The notes beneath the pieces were generated by a model. It was not told where the DNA came from. It did no database searches and was given only the letters and a program-made list of their open reading frames with translations. Of a stretch of DNA of 64,000 bases, positions 46,542 through 58,098 are shown in pieces. The position numbers were made by a program, and so were the translations under genes. How positions within the stretch are numbered: the first letter of the stretch is position 1; each line of letters starts with the position of its first letter. Source of the DNA: Microbotryum silenes-acaulis (lineage: Eukaryota > Basidiomycota > Microbotryomycetes > Microbotryales > Microbotryaceae); NCBI GenBank assembly GCA_003665825.1, contig QPFY01000013.1, forward strand, positions 620,001-684,000. The letters are read 5' to 3'.

Positions 46542-48518
46542 TCATCGACCTCTGCCGCCCGCGCCCCCAGGGCCCTCCACGAGTCTGCCCCCAAACCTCC
46601 TACACACCCACCCCATCCCAACAGGTCCCAAGATCGTACACAACGCCACGGCCCACACAGCAACAAGAAAAGCTTCTTCGCCTAACATCTTTGCATTTCC
46701 TGAAGAGAAGGAAGAGTTTATCGCGCTTTGTAAAATCAGCACGCCGATCTCACCTCGCGCGATGAGGCCTACGCCCAGGAAGGCAGCGGCGGGTAAGGTA
46801 TCGTGTAATAATGAGGTGATTCGAGGACTTGAGGACTGGCGACTTGGTGGTGGAGCGACGAGGGTCGCTGACGTCGTGTTGGATGGGGAGACGACTTGGG
46901 TCGATGACGAGATGTCCGAAGGCAGAGCTGTTGAGCTGGGATCGTTTGTCGCTCCTCGAGTAGAGATTGGTGTGAGAGGATGTACGTGTTCCGCCCTATT
47001 GCGTTCAGCCGCCGACGACATGGCGATGACTACGGGCTTGTCCTTCTCCGCATCAACAGCATCAAGCTTGCCAAAAAGTCGGGACCATATCCCTCCTACC
47101 GCCGGCTCCTTCGAATTTCTCTCTTCCTCTTGCGCGTACCTCTTTGCGGACCCGAGAGTTGTCGGAGGCCAAATCGTATCCTGAATGATGACGGTCACCC
47201 CGACCAATCCTTTCCCCAGTGCCATCAAAATCGCATACACAATTCCCCTCCAGACAATCTTCCCTCTCCACATCTGCAGAAAAGGGATCGAGAACCCGAT
47301 CGAAGCGAAAAAGAAGGGTGCGAAGAGGTGCTTTTGGAGAGGGCCGACCCAGCTTGAGTAGGTGCACTGAAAATCGACGGTCGAGGTAGGGGAAGGGAGG
47401 GAATGGAGAAAGACGCCGGCGAGGTAGGCACCGAGGAGCATCGTCGTACCGGCATAGTAGGCACTGTAAATAAATGGGAGAAGTGTTGGTGTCAGCCATC
47501 ACTCGCTGTTGCTTAACTGGACTCATCGAAAGCATCACTCACATAGCGAGAAACCCCGAAAGCACGACCATCCCGAGCAACAATTCTGCATCCCTCCCGA
47601 TATTTTCGACCGGGGCCTCGAGCCACTTCCGAAATAGAGGACGAGCGACAAACAGACCCAAAGGAGGTATGACAAGGACCATGGCGATGGAGGCGAGGAG
47701 AGGTCGACCGATCGTCCATCCTAGGTTCGAGGTGTTGCCTTGAGATTTTGCGAGCGAGACGATAACCGCCTGCGATGACGGGGATAACTTGGGTCAGGCT
47801 TAAGCTCAAGTTCAAGGCTGCAACATAGGATTGTGCTTACCAGTAATACCAACGCAACGACATCATCAATCAAAGCCGCAGCTTGCAACGTCACTCCAAT
47901 CCTCGTCTCGGCCAAATCAGGAGGCGGTTCAAGCGACCCCACATTTTGACCTGTCCTCGCAGCCGGCGTCGACTGTGCTCTGAGGACATAGAACGTCGTC
48001 CCCAATGAGGTGGAAGCCAGTGCAGATCCTGCTGTGAAGGCGTGTAGTGTTGGGTATCCGAAGGCTCGGAATAGCGCGAAGGTGAAGGCGAGGGGAGTAA
48101 GGATGCCAAGTAATGCTGCGATCGTCGATAACGGGAGCGCCGGTACGAACAACGAGGGCCTGATGTCCAGGCCTCCTTCTACAGCGTTAGGCATGAGATA
48201 AGATTAATTACCTGAGAAGGAATGGAGAGAAGAGCTGTGCCGTGTTCATGACATACCAAAGACGATCAACACAAGGCCGAGGTAACCCAACACCAAAATG
48301 GTCTCTTCCCATTCGATAGGCAGAATCTTGGCTACAGGCCCATAGATAACGCCAATCATGATCTCGCCCAATAGACCAGCACCGAAGATCGCGTTTGCCA
48401 CCGATCGAGCGACTTGCAAGAGGTAGATGAGCGAGGATAGCGTCAAGAGGCGAGGGATCGATGGCTCGTGGTACGAAACTGTGCCCGGCGGTGGTGCTGA
48501 GGGAGATGAGCTCGACAT
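46542..48518 (-). CDS. CPA2-family cation/proton antiporter
   Basis: This 582-aa membrane protein belongs to the Na+/H+ exchanger (CPA2) family, distinct from its neighbour Nha1. Exons on the minus strand are 48518-48257, 48178-47841, 47769-47543 and 47463-46542. Features include an N-terminal LLGEIMIGVIYGPVAKILP, then VFEGGLDIRPSLFVPALPLS. GSALASTSLGTTFYVLRA and LQAAALIDDVVALVLL contain the paired acidic DD expected at the ion site. AYYAGTTMLLGAYLAGVFLH, FFFASIGFSIPFLQMWRGKI and VGLIARGEIGVLILQSA follow. About 90 residues of polar, Ser-rich insertion interrupt the last transmembrane part (about residues 380-470). The substrate ion and membrane (vacuole, Golgi or plasma membrane) are not resolvable. 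Confidence 0.9.
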
Positions 48519-49446
48519 TTTCGAGACCCGCGTGGAGGGTTACCAGCAGAGACTGGGTGAGGCGGTCATGGAGAGCGAACAAGACGTCACTAGAGCGAAG
48601 ACGGCGGGGGAGGGGGAGACAGCGTGGCAGGACAACAGGAGGCCAAGAGCACCGCGAGCCGCGATCTGCCGCGATGCCGAGCCGACTCACGTGATGATGG
48701 CCGGTTGCCAAAGGCGACCAACCCGAACGAGTCGAAAGGCGAGTGCGGTGTGAATCACTCCCTCTTGCTAGAACCAACTATTCTCGCTCGCAACATCGCC
48801 TGTTGCTCGCTCGAAACTCCATAAATTGTTGCTTTCCCGCCCGCTTCCCCGGTTTGCCTCCCCTTGCTTGCGCTGCCCCGCCGGTTTCTTCGCGGGGCCG
48901 TGTCGTGAGGGAATTCGCCCCCAAACCCAAACCAAAGCCATTTATTATATATTACTCATATTCATCAATAGAGATCGGCACAAACGACGTTCAGTCGGAG
49001 ACTGTTCGTCGTATTACTTGGCCGACACGAGACGCTCGACGAGCGACCAAGCGCCCAGACGATGACCGGATGACCGCTGAGCGCTGATGACCGCACGTGA
49101 CTCCTCGCTCCGTGCAGCCCTTAGCGCATCGAACTCCCGCCAAACGAACGAGATACAGAGTAGAGCAACGGTGGGTGGGTGGGACATACTGCTTAAAGAA
49201 TATATCTGTCTATGATATGCTAAACAACTTGTGAGAGACGAGACCGTACGAAGAGAAGAGAGAGAGGAGGGAGGGGGAATGGAGAGTGGGGGGGTGGGGG
49301 GGTGGGGGAACAATAGAGGGGCGGGCAATGCCGAAACGTTATAATGAAACAGGGAACAGGGATGTCAAGGGGTATCCTCGTCAAGCGCACAAGTGCCTCC
49401 TCGAATAGCCATACACGCGCGGACAGGCACGGAAACAATTGTTCAA
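48519..49446. other. Intergenic between CPA2 antiporter and MIG1-like gene
   Basis: The 928-bp tandem spacer holds the antiporter promoter and the MIG1-like 3' flank. It contains a G-rich tract (separate entry) and no supported gene. Confidence 0.5.
49264..49321 (+). repeat. G-tract cluster with G-quadruplex potential
   Basis: At least five runs of four or more G (AGGGGG, GTGGGGGGG twice, GTGGGGG, AGGGG) lie within 60 nt on the plus strand. They are about 130-180 bp beyond the MIG1-like stop codon, in its probable 3' region. Confidence 0.6.
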
Positions 49447-52400
49447 TCAAATCTCCATGGCATCGTTCCCTCCAGGCCCTTGCTGCTGTTGCTGATGCGA
49501 ATTGCTCGCAGTATGAAGGGGAGAAAGCGCGAACCCGGATCGCGGGTAGTTCGAGTGGTTGGCGCTCGCGTTGCCCATCGCAGCGAGCGAGTCCGAGCTG
49601 GCCGAGTTTGAGTTGGACGTCGACGAGGGATGCGACCCAGGCTGCGACGAGTGATCGAAGCCACCTCCGAGCGGCGAGGCGGCTTGCGACGACGACGACG
49701 ACTTAGGGAAAAAGGTTGATGAACCTGCGGACCCGACGTTGCTACTGTTCTGACTGTTCTGGTTGTTGCTGTTGCTTGATTGGTGGTTGAGCATCGCACC
49801 CAAGGAGCCCAGACTCGGCAACGTCGTCTGTTGGTTCGACGCGGCCGCGGCGAGGTGGCTCGGGATCGCAGGACTGCCGTAACTCGAGTTGGAGCTCGTC
49901 GACCCGCCGGACCGGTTGATCATCGGCATCGGCGCCGGCGAATGGTGGTTTGACGGAATCTGGCCATGCCCTCGATTCTCGGGGCTGTTCGGCGCCGAAC
50001 CTTCGGGCAAGAACGGCGTCCCGTCGGGCCGCAGCATCCCGGCGCCGTTGGCGATCCGCTCTAGCGAAGGTGGAAGGTGCAAAGGGGCGAGGTGGACGGG
50101 GCTGCTCGCGCGAGACTGGTGTCTCGAACCAGCTCGACTCGCAGCGGCACTCATCAACGTCAGGCCCTTAAGCGGGCCAAGCACGGGGCTCGTTGACGGC
50201 TGCGCGTGGTATGCCAGCGCCTGCTGCAGTTGGCCCATCGCGTGCTGGTGACCCGACCCGGGAACCGTAGCGAGGCCCATCGTCGGCCGCCCGTCATCCG
50301 ATTCGCCATCAGAATGGCTGAGTGCCGGACTCGTGGCCCGCGAATGGTCCGTCGAGGCCGCCGTCGCGTACGGCGAGTACGTATGTCGGTGTTGCAAGCG
50401 CGAGAACGAAGAGTGGTGCGCCGGGTGCGACGCATCGTGCGAGTATGAATGTCGTGCCGCGGTATCGTCGTTGTGAGGTAAGCTCGGGTGCGGCAGATGA
50501 GGGTGTGAATGCGTGCCGTGGGACGGACGGTGCCGTCTTGGACCTGCATGGGAAGAGGACGACGAGCTCGATGCGCCAACTTGGGATTTGTGGTCCTCAC
50601 TAGACGGAACGAGGTTCGAGTGCACGCTCGGTTGCTGCTGCTGCTGTTGTTGTTGCTGATGGTGCTGATGTTGCTGGTGCTGCGGCGGCGGTGGCGGCGG
50701 TGGCATCGCTTGAGGCTGCTGCATCGGCAAAGCATAGTGCAGTGGTGCCTGCCCCGGGTACTGCTGCCAGTAGGCCCCAGGATCGTACGACCCGTACGGC
50801 GAGTTGTTCTTGCTGTCCTTTTCCCGCTGCGTTGCAATCTCCCGCTCGCGCTCCATCTCGTGCAATCCGCTCGCCGCAGCCAAAGCCAACGCATTCAACG
50901 GGCGCGGTTGTTCTGTCGATGCCGGCAGAGGAAGAGGAGCATGCGGTGCTTGCTGTTGCTGTTGAGGGTGCGACTGCTGCGGAGCGTGTTGGGGGTGCTG
51001 AGGATGGTGAGGCTGTTGCTGAGGATGCTGAGGCGGCAGAGAGAACCCATAGCCGAGCGGTGGGTAATGCGGCGCCGGCGGAGGATAGTGTTGCGGCGGT
51101 GGTGGGCCGTAAGGATAGGCGTACATCGGCATCTGGCCATAGTAGGCCGGGTAACCCGGCGGTGGCGGGGCGTATCCGTAAGGCTGTGAGCGAGGAATTC
51201 ATGCAAAAATAACAACGTCAGCGATGTGTCCCTCACATCTCACAGAATGGGTCACAGCACTAACATAGCCCATCATCGGAGGTCCATAGGCCGGGTGCGC
51301 TGGCGGCGGCGGTAGTCGTTGAGGGGGTTCGGGCGATCCCTCGTCCTCGGTTGGCGAATGCGGGCGACTCGTCGTCGGCGTCGAGTTCGTCGATCTCTTG
51401 CTCGGGGTCGAAACCCCACTCGTACTTGTTGATGCTCCACCATTCGAAGATGAGGAAGGCACCCCGCCGGCGGCAGCGATCGCTGCGGCCGCCGCTGCCT
51501 GAGCCGCCGCCTTCTTCTTGCCCCGATCGGTGGAATGAATCCTCACATGCCGCGTCAACTCATCGGACCGAGAAAATCGCTTCTCGCACCTGTAAGAAGA
51601 AAATCACATGAGACAAGAATGAGAAGAACGGGGGAAATCAGCTCGGTGAGCTTGGGCCACGTTTCAGGCTTTCGCTCCGCTGTGGCCCCCTGGTCCCCCA
51701 CGCCAAGCGGCTCGCTCGGCGCTAAAAACGACCGGAGCTCCGAGCCATGCGTGTCGTTTAACGACGACCGACAAGGCCACAGGCGAATGTGCGATCGCGG
51801 TCTGGGGGAGAGCGGGATCGAGAGTTTGAAACTCACCCTGGGTGGTCGCACTTGAACGGTTTCTCGCCTGTACGAAGGAGCATATATAGTAACTTGGATC
51901 AGTCCCCGTCATGGATCGTGGGCAGTGTTCATCGCCGAATGCCACATGGGAATGCAGGGTCCTCGGGGACCCTCCGCCTCCGTCTTCCTGCTCCGCGCCG
52001 CTACAGCGTGATTTTTGGAGCGTGAATAACGTTTCGACCCAGTCGTCGGTCGGCGCGCGCGCGCTCGAGTGCCTAGGAGGCTCCGACAATGTAGAACCAG
52101 TTCGCCCCGCCGTGGCCGGGGAGTCGAACTTCAGTTCAGAAAGGAGGCCAGGCAAAGCTGACCAACAGTCTACCACCAGGTCCAACTCTTTGAACCTAGG
52201 CCTCGGATGCGACGTGCAGAGTGAGCCTTGGTCGGGAAAGCGCGGAGTCGCGACTCGCAACGAAGGCCCACCGCAGGGTGGTGGTGTCGAAATGGCGATA
52301 ACGTGCAGCTTCGGCGTCCCCCAGTACGGGCACGACCGTCGACCAATCTCCGCTCGCTGGCTTAGCAAGACAACCGGGTTGGGAGGAGGAAACATACCTG

Positions 52401-52932
52401 TATGCGTCCGGAGATGCCTCGTCTGATGTTCGAGTCGATAGAACGCCCTCGAGCACAAGGGGCACTGGTAAGGGCGCGGGATCGAGGCCTTGTCGACGGT
52501 CAGGGACGCGGCGGTGACCGACTGGTCGAGCGTATGTCCCGCCGAGTCGAGCTGAGGCAGGGATGACGACGCCGACATGGCGCCTACATCGTGGATCGGG
52601 TCACCGTGGTGATGATCCATTGACATTGAAGTCGAAGGTAATGACGATGCTGTCAGGTGACCGAGTGGGTCGGCGTAGGGCGCGCCGAGGTGAGCGGCGG
52701 TCATCGGCGTCGGGTGGTGGTGGTGAGAAGGCCCAGCCTGCGGATGAGGCTGGTGGTGGTGATGAGGCTGGGGCTGCAGCGGCGCCGGCGGTTGCTGCGA
52801 TGGCAGCTTGAGCGACGTCGACGGCGACGACGAGGTCGACGATGCCATGGGCAACGTCGACGGCGAGCCCGGTAGCGAAGCGTAGCTCGAACTCATCAGT
52901 ACGCGATCCAAAACGGATGCGGTTGTTGCCAT
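49447..52932 (-). CDS. C2H2 zinc-finger repressor, Mig1/CreA type
   Basis: This 875-aa nuclear protein is a glucose-repression-type factor that binds GC-box sites. Exons on the minus strand are 52932-52398, 51867-51837, 51589-51265 and 51183-49447. Finger 1 ([20 protein letters not shown]) has Cys157, Cys160, His173 and His177. Finger 2 has Cys185, Cys190, His203 and His207 with the diagnostic [15 protein letters not shown] helix shared by Mig1, CreA and EGR proteins. A 31-nt exon encodes the inter-finger linker GEKPFKC, and the first intron is unusually long (530 nt). Outside the fingers the protein is low complexity: His/Pro/Gln-rich tracts, an Ala run after the fingers, and a Ser/Asn-rich end. 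The ATG at 52932 is the first in-frame ATG. CreA-like identity comes from the fingers only. Confidence 0.9.
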
Positions 52933-53485
52933 GCACGAGGGGGGGAAACTCGCCGAGGAGAGAGGGTTGCGTCGCGGCAAAGGGGTTGGTTAGGTTGGAG
53001 AGAGCGAGCGAGCGAGTCAGCGAGGCGACGGCGTGGAGCGGCCTGGCGGGGAAAAGGCGAGGCTAACGAGGCTGAGGCGCGCGGCCGCGCCTTTGACACG
53101 CCATGACCGCTGGAAAAGCGCCTGAGGTTTGGCCGACCTGATTAGGCCTGCCAGAGCACCACCATCATTATCGATTCAAGGCGCGCTATCTATCCTCCGC
53201 ACCAAAGTCGTTTTGCGTGATCGAGATTCCGAGCAGTGACCAGCGAGTCGGAATCCGATGGGGTCCCCATCGACGGGGCTCCGTGCCCGCAAAACTGGCG
53301 TAGCTTGAGGCTACCCTCTCTCTGACATTCCTGCTTGAAAGAAACGAAACATCGAGGCTGTCGTGGCGTGCGTTTGTGCGTAGGCATCCAGAACCGAAGC
53401 GAGATTGCGCAAGTCATCTTGCCGGGTCACCGCGAGCTAACGATGCTGGACGAAGCAGCTTCACCCGCGGACCAACTCCTTGAAA
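52933..53485. other. Intergenic upstream of MIG1-like gene
   Basis: This 553-bp region is the probable promoter and 5' UTR of the MIG1-like gene, bounded on the right by the target duplication of a transposon. A GAGCGAGCGAGCGAG-type simple repeat lies at about 53003-53018. No gene is seen. Confidence 0.5.
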
Positions 53486-53493
53486 GCCTCAAC
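53486..53493. repeat. Left target-site duplication of the hAT-type element
   Basis: GCCTCAAC, identical to the right copy at 54136-54143. Confidence 0.85.
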
Positions 53494-54135
53494 CAAGGGT
53501 CCGCATTAGATCAGATCACCGCCAGATCAGATCAGATCTGATCTGAATTTTTCTGATTCTGCCTTGATTGATCTGATCTTGATCTGATCTGAGACATGAA
53601 ATTGCCCAATTTGGCACAGAGAGACTTCTACATGTCTACATGTTGAAATCCTCATCTTCTTCCTCCACAACCTTATCCTCACCTCATCCTCATTCTCATC
53701 ATCCTCCAAAGTGATCACCTTGCTAAGCCGCCGCTTTTTGGAGGAGCTCCCCGCTTTTATGACTGAATTGGGTCGCATGATCCCTATGAGAAAGTGTTTG
53801 CAATGAGTCAGCACCTGACACTGCAACGAAAGCCCATCAGAGGAGGACCATACCCTGTAGTATTTCTGTGGCGCGGGGCCGACACCCAACTTTGCGGCGG
53901 CGATGGCAGATGGCAGATGGCGCGCTCCATTCTCTCTCATGCAGTGATTAGGTGCGCCGCAGTTGGCATTTCAAATCACAATGGCAGCATCCAGGTACCG
54001 CCTACTTTTGGATTTTTTCCTCGAGGCTTGATTGATCTGAACTTGATCTGACCCCCGTCAGATCTGATCTGATCTGATCCAATCAGTTTCAGATCAGATC
54101 AGATCACTGCAGATCTGATCTAATGCGGACCCTTG
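53494..54135. mobile_element. hAT-type non-autonomous element (MITE-like), 642 bp
   Basis: The first 24 bases, beginning CAAGGGTCCGCATTAGATC, are the exact reverse complement of the last 24. The element is flanked by identical 8-bp copies GCCTCAAC (53486-53493 and 54136-54143). An 8-bp target duplication with short terminal repeats is the hallmark of hAT transposons. Many GATCTGATC/GATCAGATC words cluster just inside both ends (53507-53592 and 54030-54120), like hAT subterminal transposase-binding repeats. No transposase domain is visible; a minus-strand frame (53940-53527) carries only a basic and acidic patch. The perfect terminal repeats and duplication imply recent insertion. Confidence 0.9.
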
Positions 54136-54143
54136 GCCTCAAC
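54136..54143. repeat. Right target-site duplication of the hAT-type element
   Basis: GCCTCAAC, identical to the left copy at 53486-53493. Confidence 0.85.
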
Positions 54144-54464
54144 CTCACAGCTCGATACTCCGCCACAGTAGATGACTGAGATATGGGACCATGAAGAGCT
54201 TCGGGAAACATTCGTCTAGAGTGTGAGCTTTTACAGGTCATCTGTAGAGTCTCTGCAACCCCGTGCATTGATCACCGAGACCTCGGATCTCCGCGGAGAT
54301 CTTCTCGCGAGCGGATACTTTTCAGGGCGACTGTTCTTCGCTTCCCTCCGAACGCCAGCGTGAATCTCCGAATACGAAAACGAACTATGATGCAGAATGC
54401 AACCAAATACAAAGTGTACATACGAGGATTTGTACAAGTCGAATACGTGACCATCGTTGATCGA
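54144..54464. other. Intergenic: 3' flank of the WD40 gene
   Basis: This 321-bp region between the transposon and the WD40 gene stop contains no supported gene. Confidence 0.5.
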
Positions 54465-56681
54465 TTAAGGGTATTCGTCTGGGTCGACGCCCGAGTCCGA
54501 GTCCTGTACGACAAGCTGCTCCTCCAAGTCCTCATCGGTGTCTTCCTCGGAGTGTGCGAGCTCATCTCCAAACTCTTCTTCACTATCCTCCTCCTCATCA
54601 TCATCATCCTCCTCCTCCTCCTCCTCCTCATACGACTCCTCTTCCTCCTCATTACTCCCCAACTTCGCACTCCTCCAAATCTCCCTGTCCGCAATCGCAA
54701 TCGCGTCAAAATATTCCAATACCTCCATATCCTCCCCTCTCAACCTCCTCTCCTTCTCCTCCTGACTCTCATTCTCCACAACCCTTTCGGAAATGGGGGA
54801 CATCATCGCCATCCACGAAACGAGGGGATTGGGCTTTCGACGAGTTCGAGGGACGGGGCAGGTCGATTCGGAGAAGGGGTAGGGGGAATGCGCCCAGATG
54901 GTTTTTTCGACGCCGCTTGTGAAGAGGAGGGGGAGGGTCGGGTGGAAGAGGCACGAGTTGACGATGGAACGATGAGGGTCCAAGATCGAAGAAGGGATCG
55001 AAATGCTTGGGACGATAGTTCGCGTCGAGTCGGGATTCGAACCTCGGAACGCTGGTGAGGTTGGGTAAAGCACGTTGTTTGAGCTCCTTGTTTTGCCATC
55101 GGAGATATGAAGTCCACTCACCGACTCGGGCCTGCGCATCATCCACGCCATCAGGCATCTGTTCTCCTTCTTGCCACGTCTTTCGTTGCGCCTTGAGATC
55201 CTCGTACGATTTGGGCAGGTCCCACACATAGACACGAAAGTCGTCCGAACCTTCGGCGTATCTCAGCGCACCCCCTCCCGATTCGTCCCCTCCAAAGCCA
55301 CCGTGCTTGACTGTGACACCATTGCGATACATGGAAACAGTGTCGTCGAGAGTTCGGGATGAGGAGGTGACCTCAGTTACAGGTGGAGGTGGTGATGATA
55401 CGGTGAACAACGGCAGAGGAGAAGAGATCTCGTAAAACGTCGGCAGATAGCCGGTTAAGGTGGCCGAGAGGAGCGAGCCGTTAGGAGAGAAGGAGATGGA
55501 AGAGATGGATGGCGATGCCGTTTCCACGGGGGCGGTTGTATTGGAACCCGATGGATATCGAATGAGGTTCGAGTGGAACTGCGCGAAGAAGTGGCCGGGT
55601 GAGACAGTGAGGGAAAAGCAATGTTCAGCCAAGAGGGTGTGGGACTGACTTCTTGAACGGCAAACTTTTTGGTCAGCAGGTAGGTAGGGCTCGTCGTCAT
55701 CCTCGTGTCGTGCAGCAAGAGAGCTCCTCGACTGTTGGCGGTCGCGAACAAGGTATCCGGTTGTTGAGGGTGGTAGGCGACGTCGCACAGTTCAGCCGTT
55801 GGGTCGCCGAGCACGTTGACTCTGCCTCCAGGGACGCGTAGATCGTAAGAATTGAGGATGCCATCGTCGCTGTGCAGGCCTCAGCGACGTGGTATTAGTA
55901 GCTTGAAACAACGGCGTCCTGGAAGTGGGTTCGACAGGCTTACGAGGCCGACATGAAGAGATCCGGATTCATTGGATGGCACCTGACCCGATGGACGGCA
56001 TCCTGATTGGAAGAGTTTGCGCGGGTGAACGGGTCCAAATGTCAGTCCCTGGCCGCTCGGACACACCGTAGTGTAGAGTTCATGGACCCACATCGTGAGC
56101 TTCCCACATCATCGAAGCCCGATGTCCTCGCTCCGTCTCGTTCGATGTTGAGGGTGGGTGGGCCTCGAGGTCGTACATTCGCACGTTGTGGTCGTTGCCG
56201 GCGCAGAAGAGTTTGCGGTCGTCGCACGAGAAGGCGATGGAGAAGATGTTGCTCTGTGGCGAAGAAATATCGAGGATCAGTCACGTTTCGATTGATCAAT
56301 AATCCATCTCCGACTGAGATGCTGACGCCATCCAACCCGACGGTAGTGATGACGTGAACCGTGACGCACCCCTGACCCGATATAACTCGCCCTCGGCTGC
56401 TCCTGGGTCAAATCGGCGGTGGCCCTCCACAACAAGACCCTTTTGTCATCACCGCCACTAGCCAGCCATTGACCACCCAGATTCGACACGGCCAACGCAT
56501 TGACGCAGGAATGGTGCGCGCTCAAGGGGGTCGAGTGGGTGTACTTTGCTGAGAGGGCATGTGGGGGGAGGAGGCGGATGCGGGAGGAGGTTGGGTCCTG
56601 TAGTGCTAGGTCGGCAAGGGTGGAGGAGCGTTTGGTGGTAGTGCGAGGTGCAGCGGTCGGTGAGGAGAGTGTTAATGACAT
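54465..56681 (-). CDS. WD40-repeat protein, DCAF5/6-like
   Basis: The protein has 598 aa from minus-strand exons 56681-56370, 56253-56092, 56002-55944, 55869-55650, 55578-55122 and 55051-54465. WD-like repeats are visible: VNALAVSNLGGQWLASGGDD, then KRVLLWRAT. NIFSIAFSCDDRKLFCAGND precedes HNVRMYDLE. DAVHRVRCHPMNPDLFMSAS precedes DDGILNSYDLR. Later come ELCDVAYHPQQPDTLFATAN, AEGSDDFRVYVWDLP and RSIVNSCLFHPTLPLLFTSG, then VEKTI. The order, with a split propeller and SGVEKTI, resembles DCAF5/DCAF6 substrate receptors of Cul4-Ddb1 ubiquitin ligases; this is an inference. The C-terminus is extremely acidic (Glu/Asp runs of more than 15 residues). The ATG at 56681 is chosen; an in-frame ATG at 56873 exists but would add a non-conserved leader and overlap the divergent neighbour. 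Confidence 0.85.
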
Positions 56682-56837
56682 GCTTGACTTTGACCTCACT
56701 TGGCCGCTCGCCTCGCTGGAAGGACCTTGATGTTCGGATCTGGTCGGATCTGGTCGGAGGGAGAAGCGCGCAGCGGCTTTCGCAAGTTGACACTCTCTCG
56801 CTCCCCCAACACGCTGCGCTCGCGCGTTCCTTACTCC
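56682..56837. promoter_or_regulatory. Compact bidirectional promoter: WD40 gene / TANGO2-like gene
   Basis: Only 156 bp separate the two divergent start codons. It contains a tandem GATCTGGTCG repeat (about 56737-56757). Confidence 0.5.
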
Positions 56838-58098
56838 ATGTGTATCATATTTTGGAAAGAGACCAAAACGCATCAGTAGGCCCCTCCAACCGAGTCAACC
56901 TCTCACTCATTCCCTGGCGCTGATGGATCCCTCACTCATCACGTCATGACTCACCCCCCCCCCTCGGCCTCTTGACCCTCCACAGCATCATCCTCGGCAA
57001 CCGGGACGAGTTCCTCTCCCGACCGACGACCAAAGCCGCTTGGCATACCCGATTCTCACCCTCGATCCCGGTCCTCTCTGGGCTGGACCTCGAAGCAGGT
57101 GGGGGATGGTGGGGCCTCAGTTTGGTCCCCAGCACGATTACCCCACACGCGGACGAAGACGATCAAGATCCTGCCGGCCCTCCAGCCAGCCTCCGCTTCG
57201 CAACCTTGACCAATTTCACCGAACCGGCACCCACGACTGAAGCAGAGAAGAAAAGACCCTCACGAGGACATCTCATCAAGAACATACTCGTACACACCGA
57301 ATCAACGATCGATCAACGTCTGCCTACGCTCGATGAGACCAAGGATCAATTCGCGGGGTTCAACCTCGTTGTGGCTGAGTGGGAGCCGAAGAAAGGGGCT
57401 TGGAGCATGTTCTATACGAGTAATAGGGATGCACAACCGGGTAGAAAGATCAATGGTGGTCGAGGAACACAAGCCGATGCGGTCAGCAATTCAACATGGG
57501 AACCGACCAGTCGAGGCGAGCCGAGATGGCCCAAGGTCGAGGCCGGGTGTTCCCTCTTGGATGAGCTGATCTCGGATGACGAAGAGGATGAAGGCGTATT
57601 GTTGGAAAAGGCGTGGCAGTTACTAAGGTGTGTCTGCTTCTCAGCTCACGCGGAGGGTGGCTTGGGGATGAGCTCATCAGTGAAGACTCTTTCTTTCTCC
57701 CCGGCAGCACGGCGAACCCTGCACCCTTACTCGACCGTACCCACCTTCGCCACACCATCCTCGTCCGCCCAACATTCATGAACCCTCTCGCACCACTACT
57801 TTCGACACCGACGCCGTTCACCCCTGCCCCACCCGGCACACAAGCCCCTTCTCCGGAAGTCCTCCCTTCCTCAGTCGACGATCCGGACAAGACAGAGGGT
57901 CGGAATGGGTATTGGTACGGTACGAGGGTACAGAGTGTTTTAATGGTCGATAAGAGGGATCCGAAAGGAAGGGCGGTGTTTGTGGAACGGGATGCGTATG
58001 AAATTGAGAAGGGGTCGGGGAAGGTCAGGTGGAGTGGGGAGGAGAGGAGGTTCGAATTGGAGGATTGGGGAATGGGTGGGAGGATTCTGGGGCAGTGA
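56838..58098 (+). CDS. TANGO2/NRDE-family protein
   Basis: This 356-aa protein comes from exons 56838-56875, 56986-57627 and 57708-58098. The family (Ser/Thr-rich T10, NRDE) has an N-terminal-nucleophile-like fold starting Met-Cys and is linked to heme or lipid handling and Golgi organisation in animals. The 38-nt first exon supplies MCIIFWKETKTH. The NRDE motif follows at residues 18-21 (IILGNRDEFLSRP). LDLEAGGGWWGLSL, RFATLTNF, SRGHLIKNIL, FNLVVAEW and the C-terminal GTRVQSVLMVDKRDPKGRAVF are typical. The tract between the NRDE motif and the C-terminus carries a basidiomycete-style insertion. Without exon 1 the family Cys2 would be missing. Confidence 0.92.

Noticed and set aside
50509..51212. 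Long plus-strand Leu/Arg-rich frames opposite the Mig1/CreA gene
   Set aside because: These are antisense shadows of the Gln/His/Pro repeat tract, with no independent support.
53527..53940. Minus-strand 137-aa frame inside the hAT-type element
   Set aside because: It starts and ends within the subterminal repeats and shows no transposase, BED-finger or dimerisation domain.
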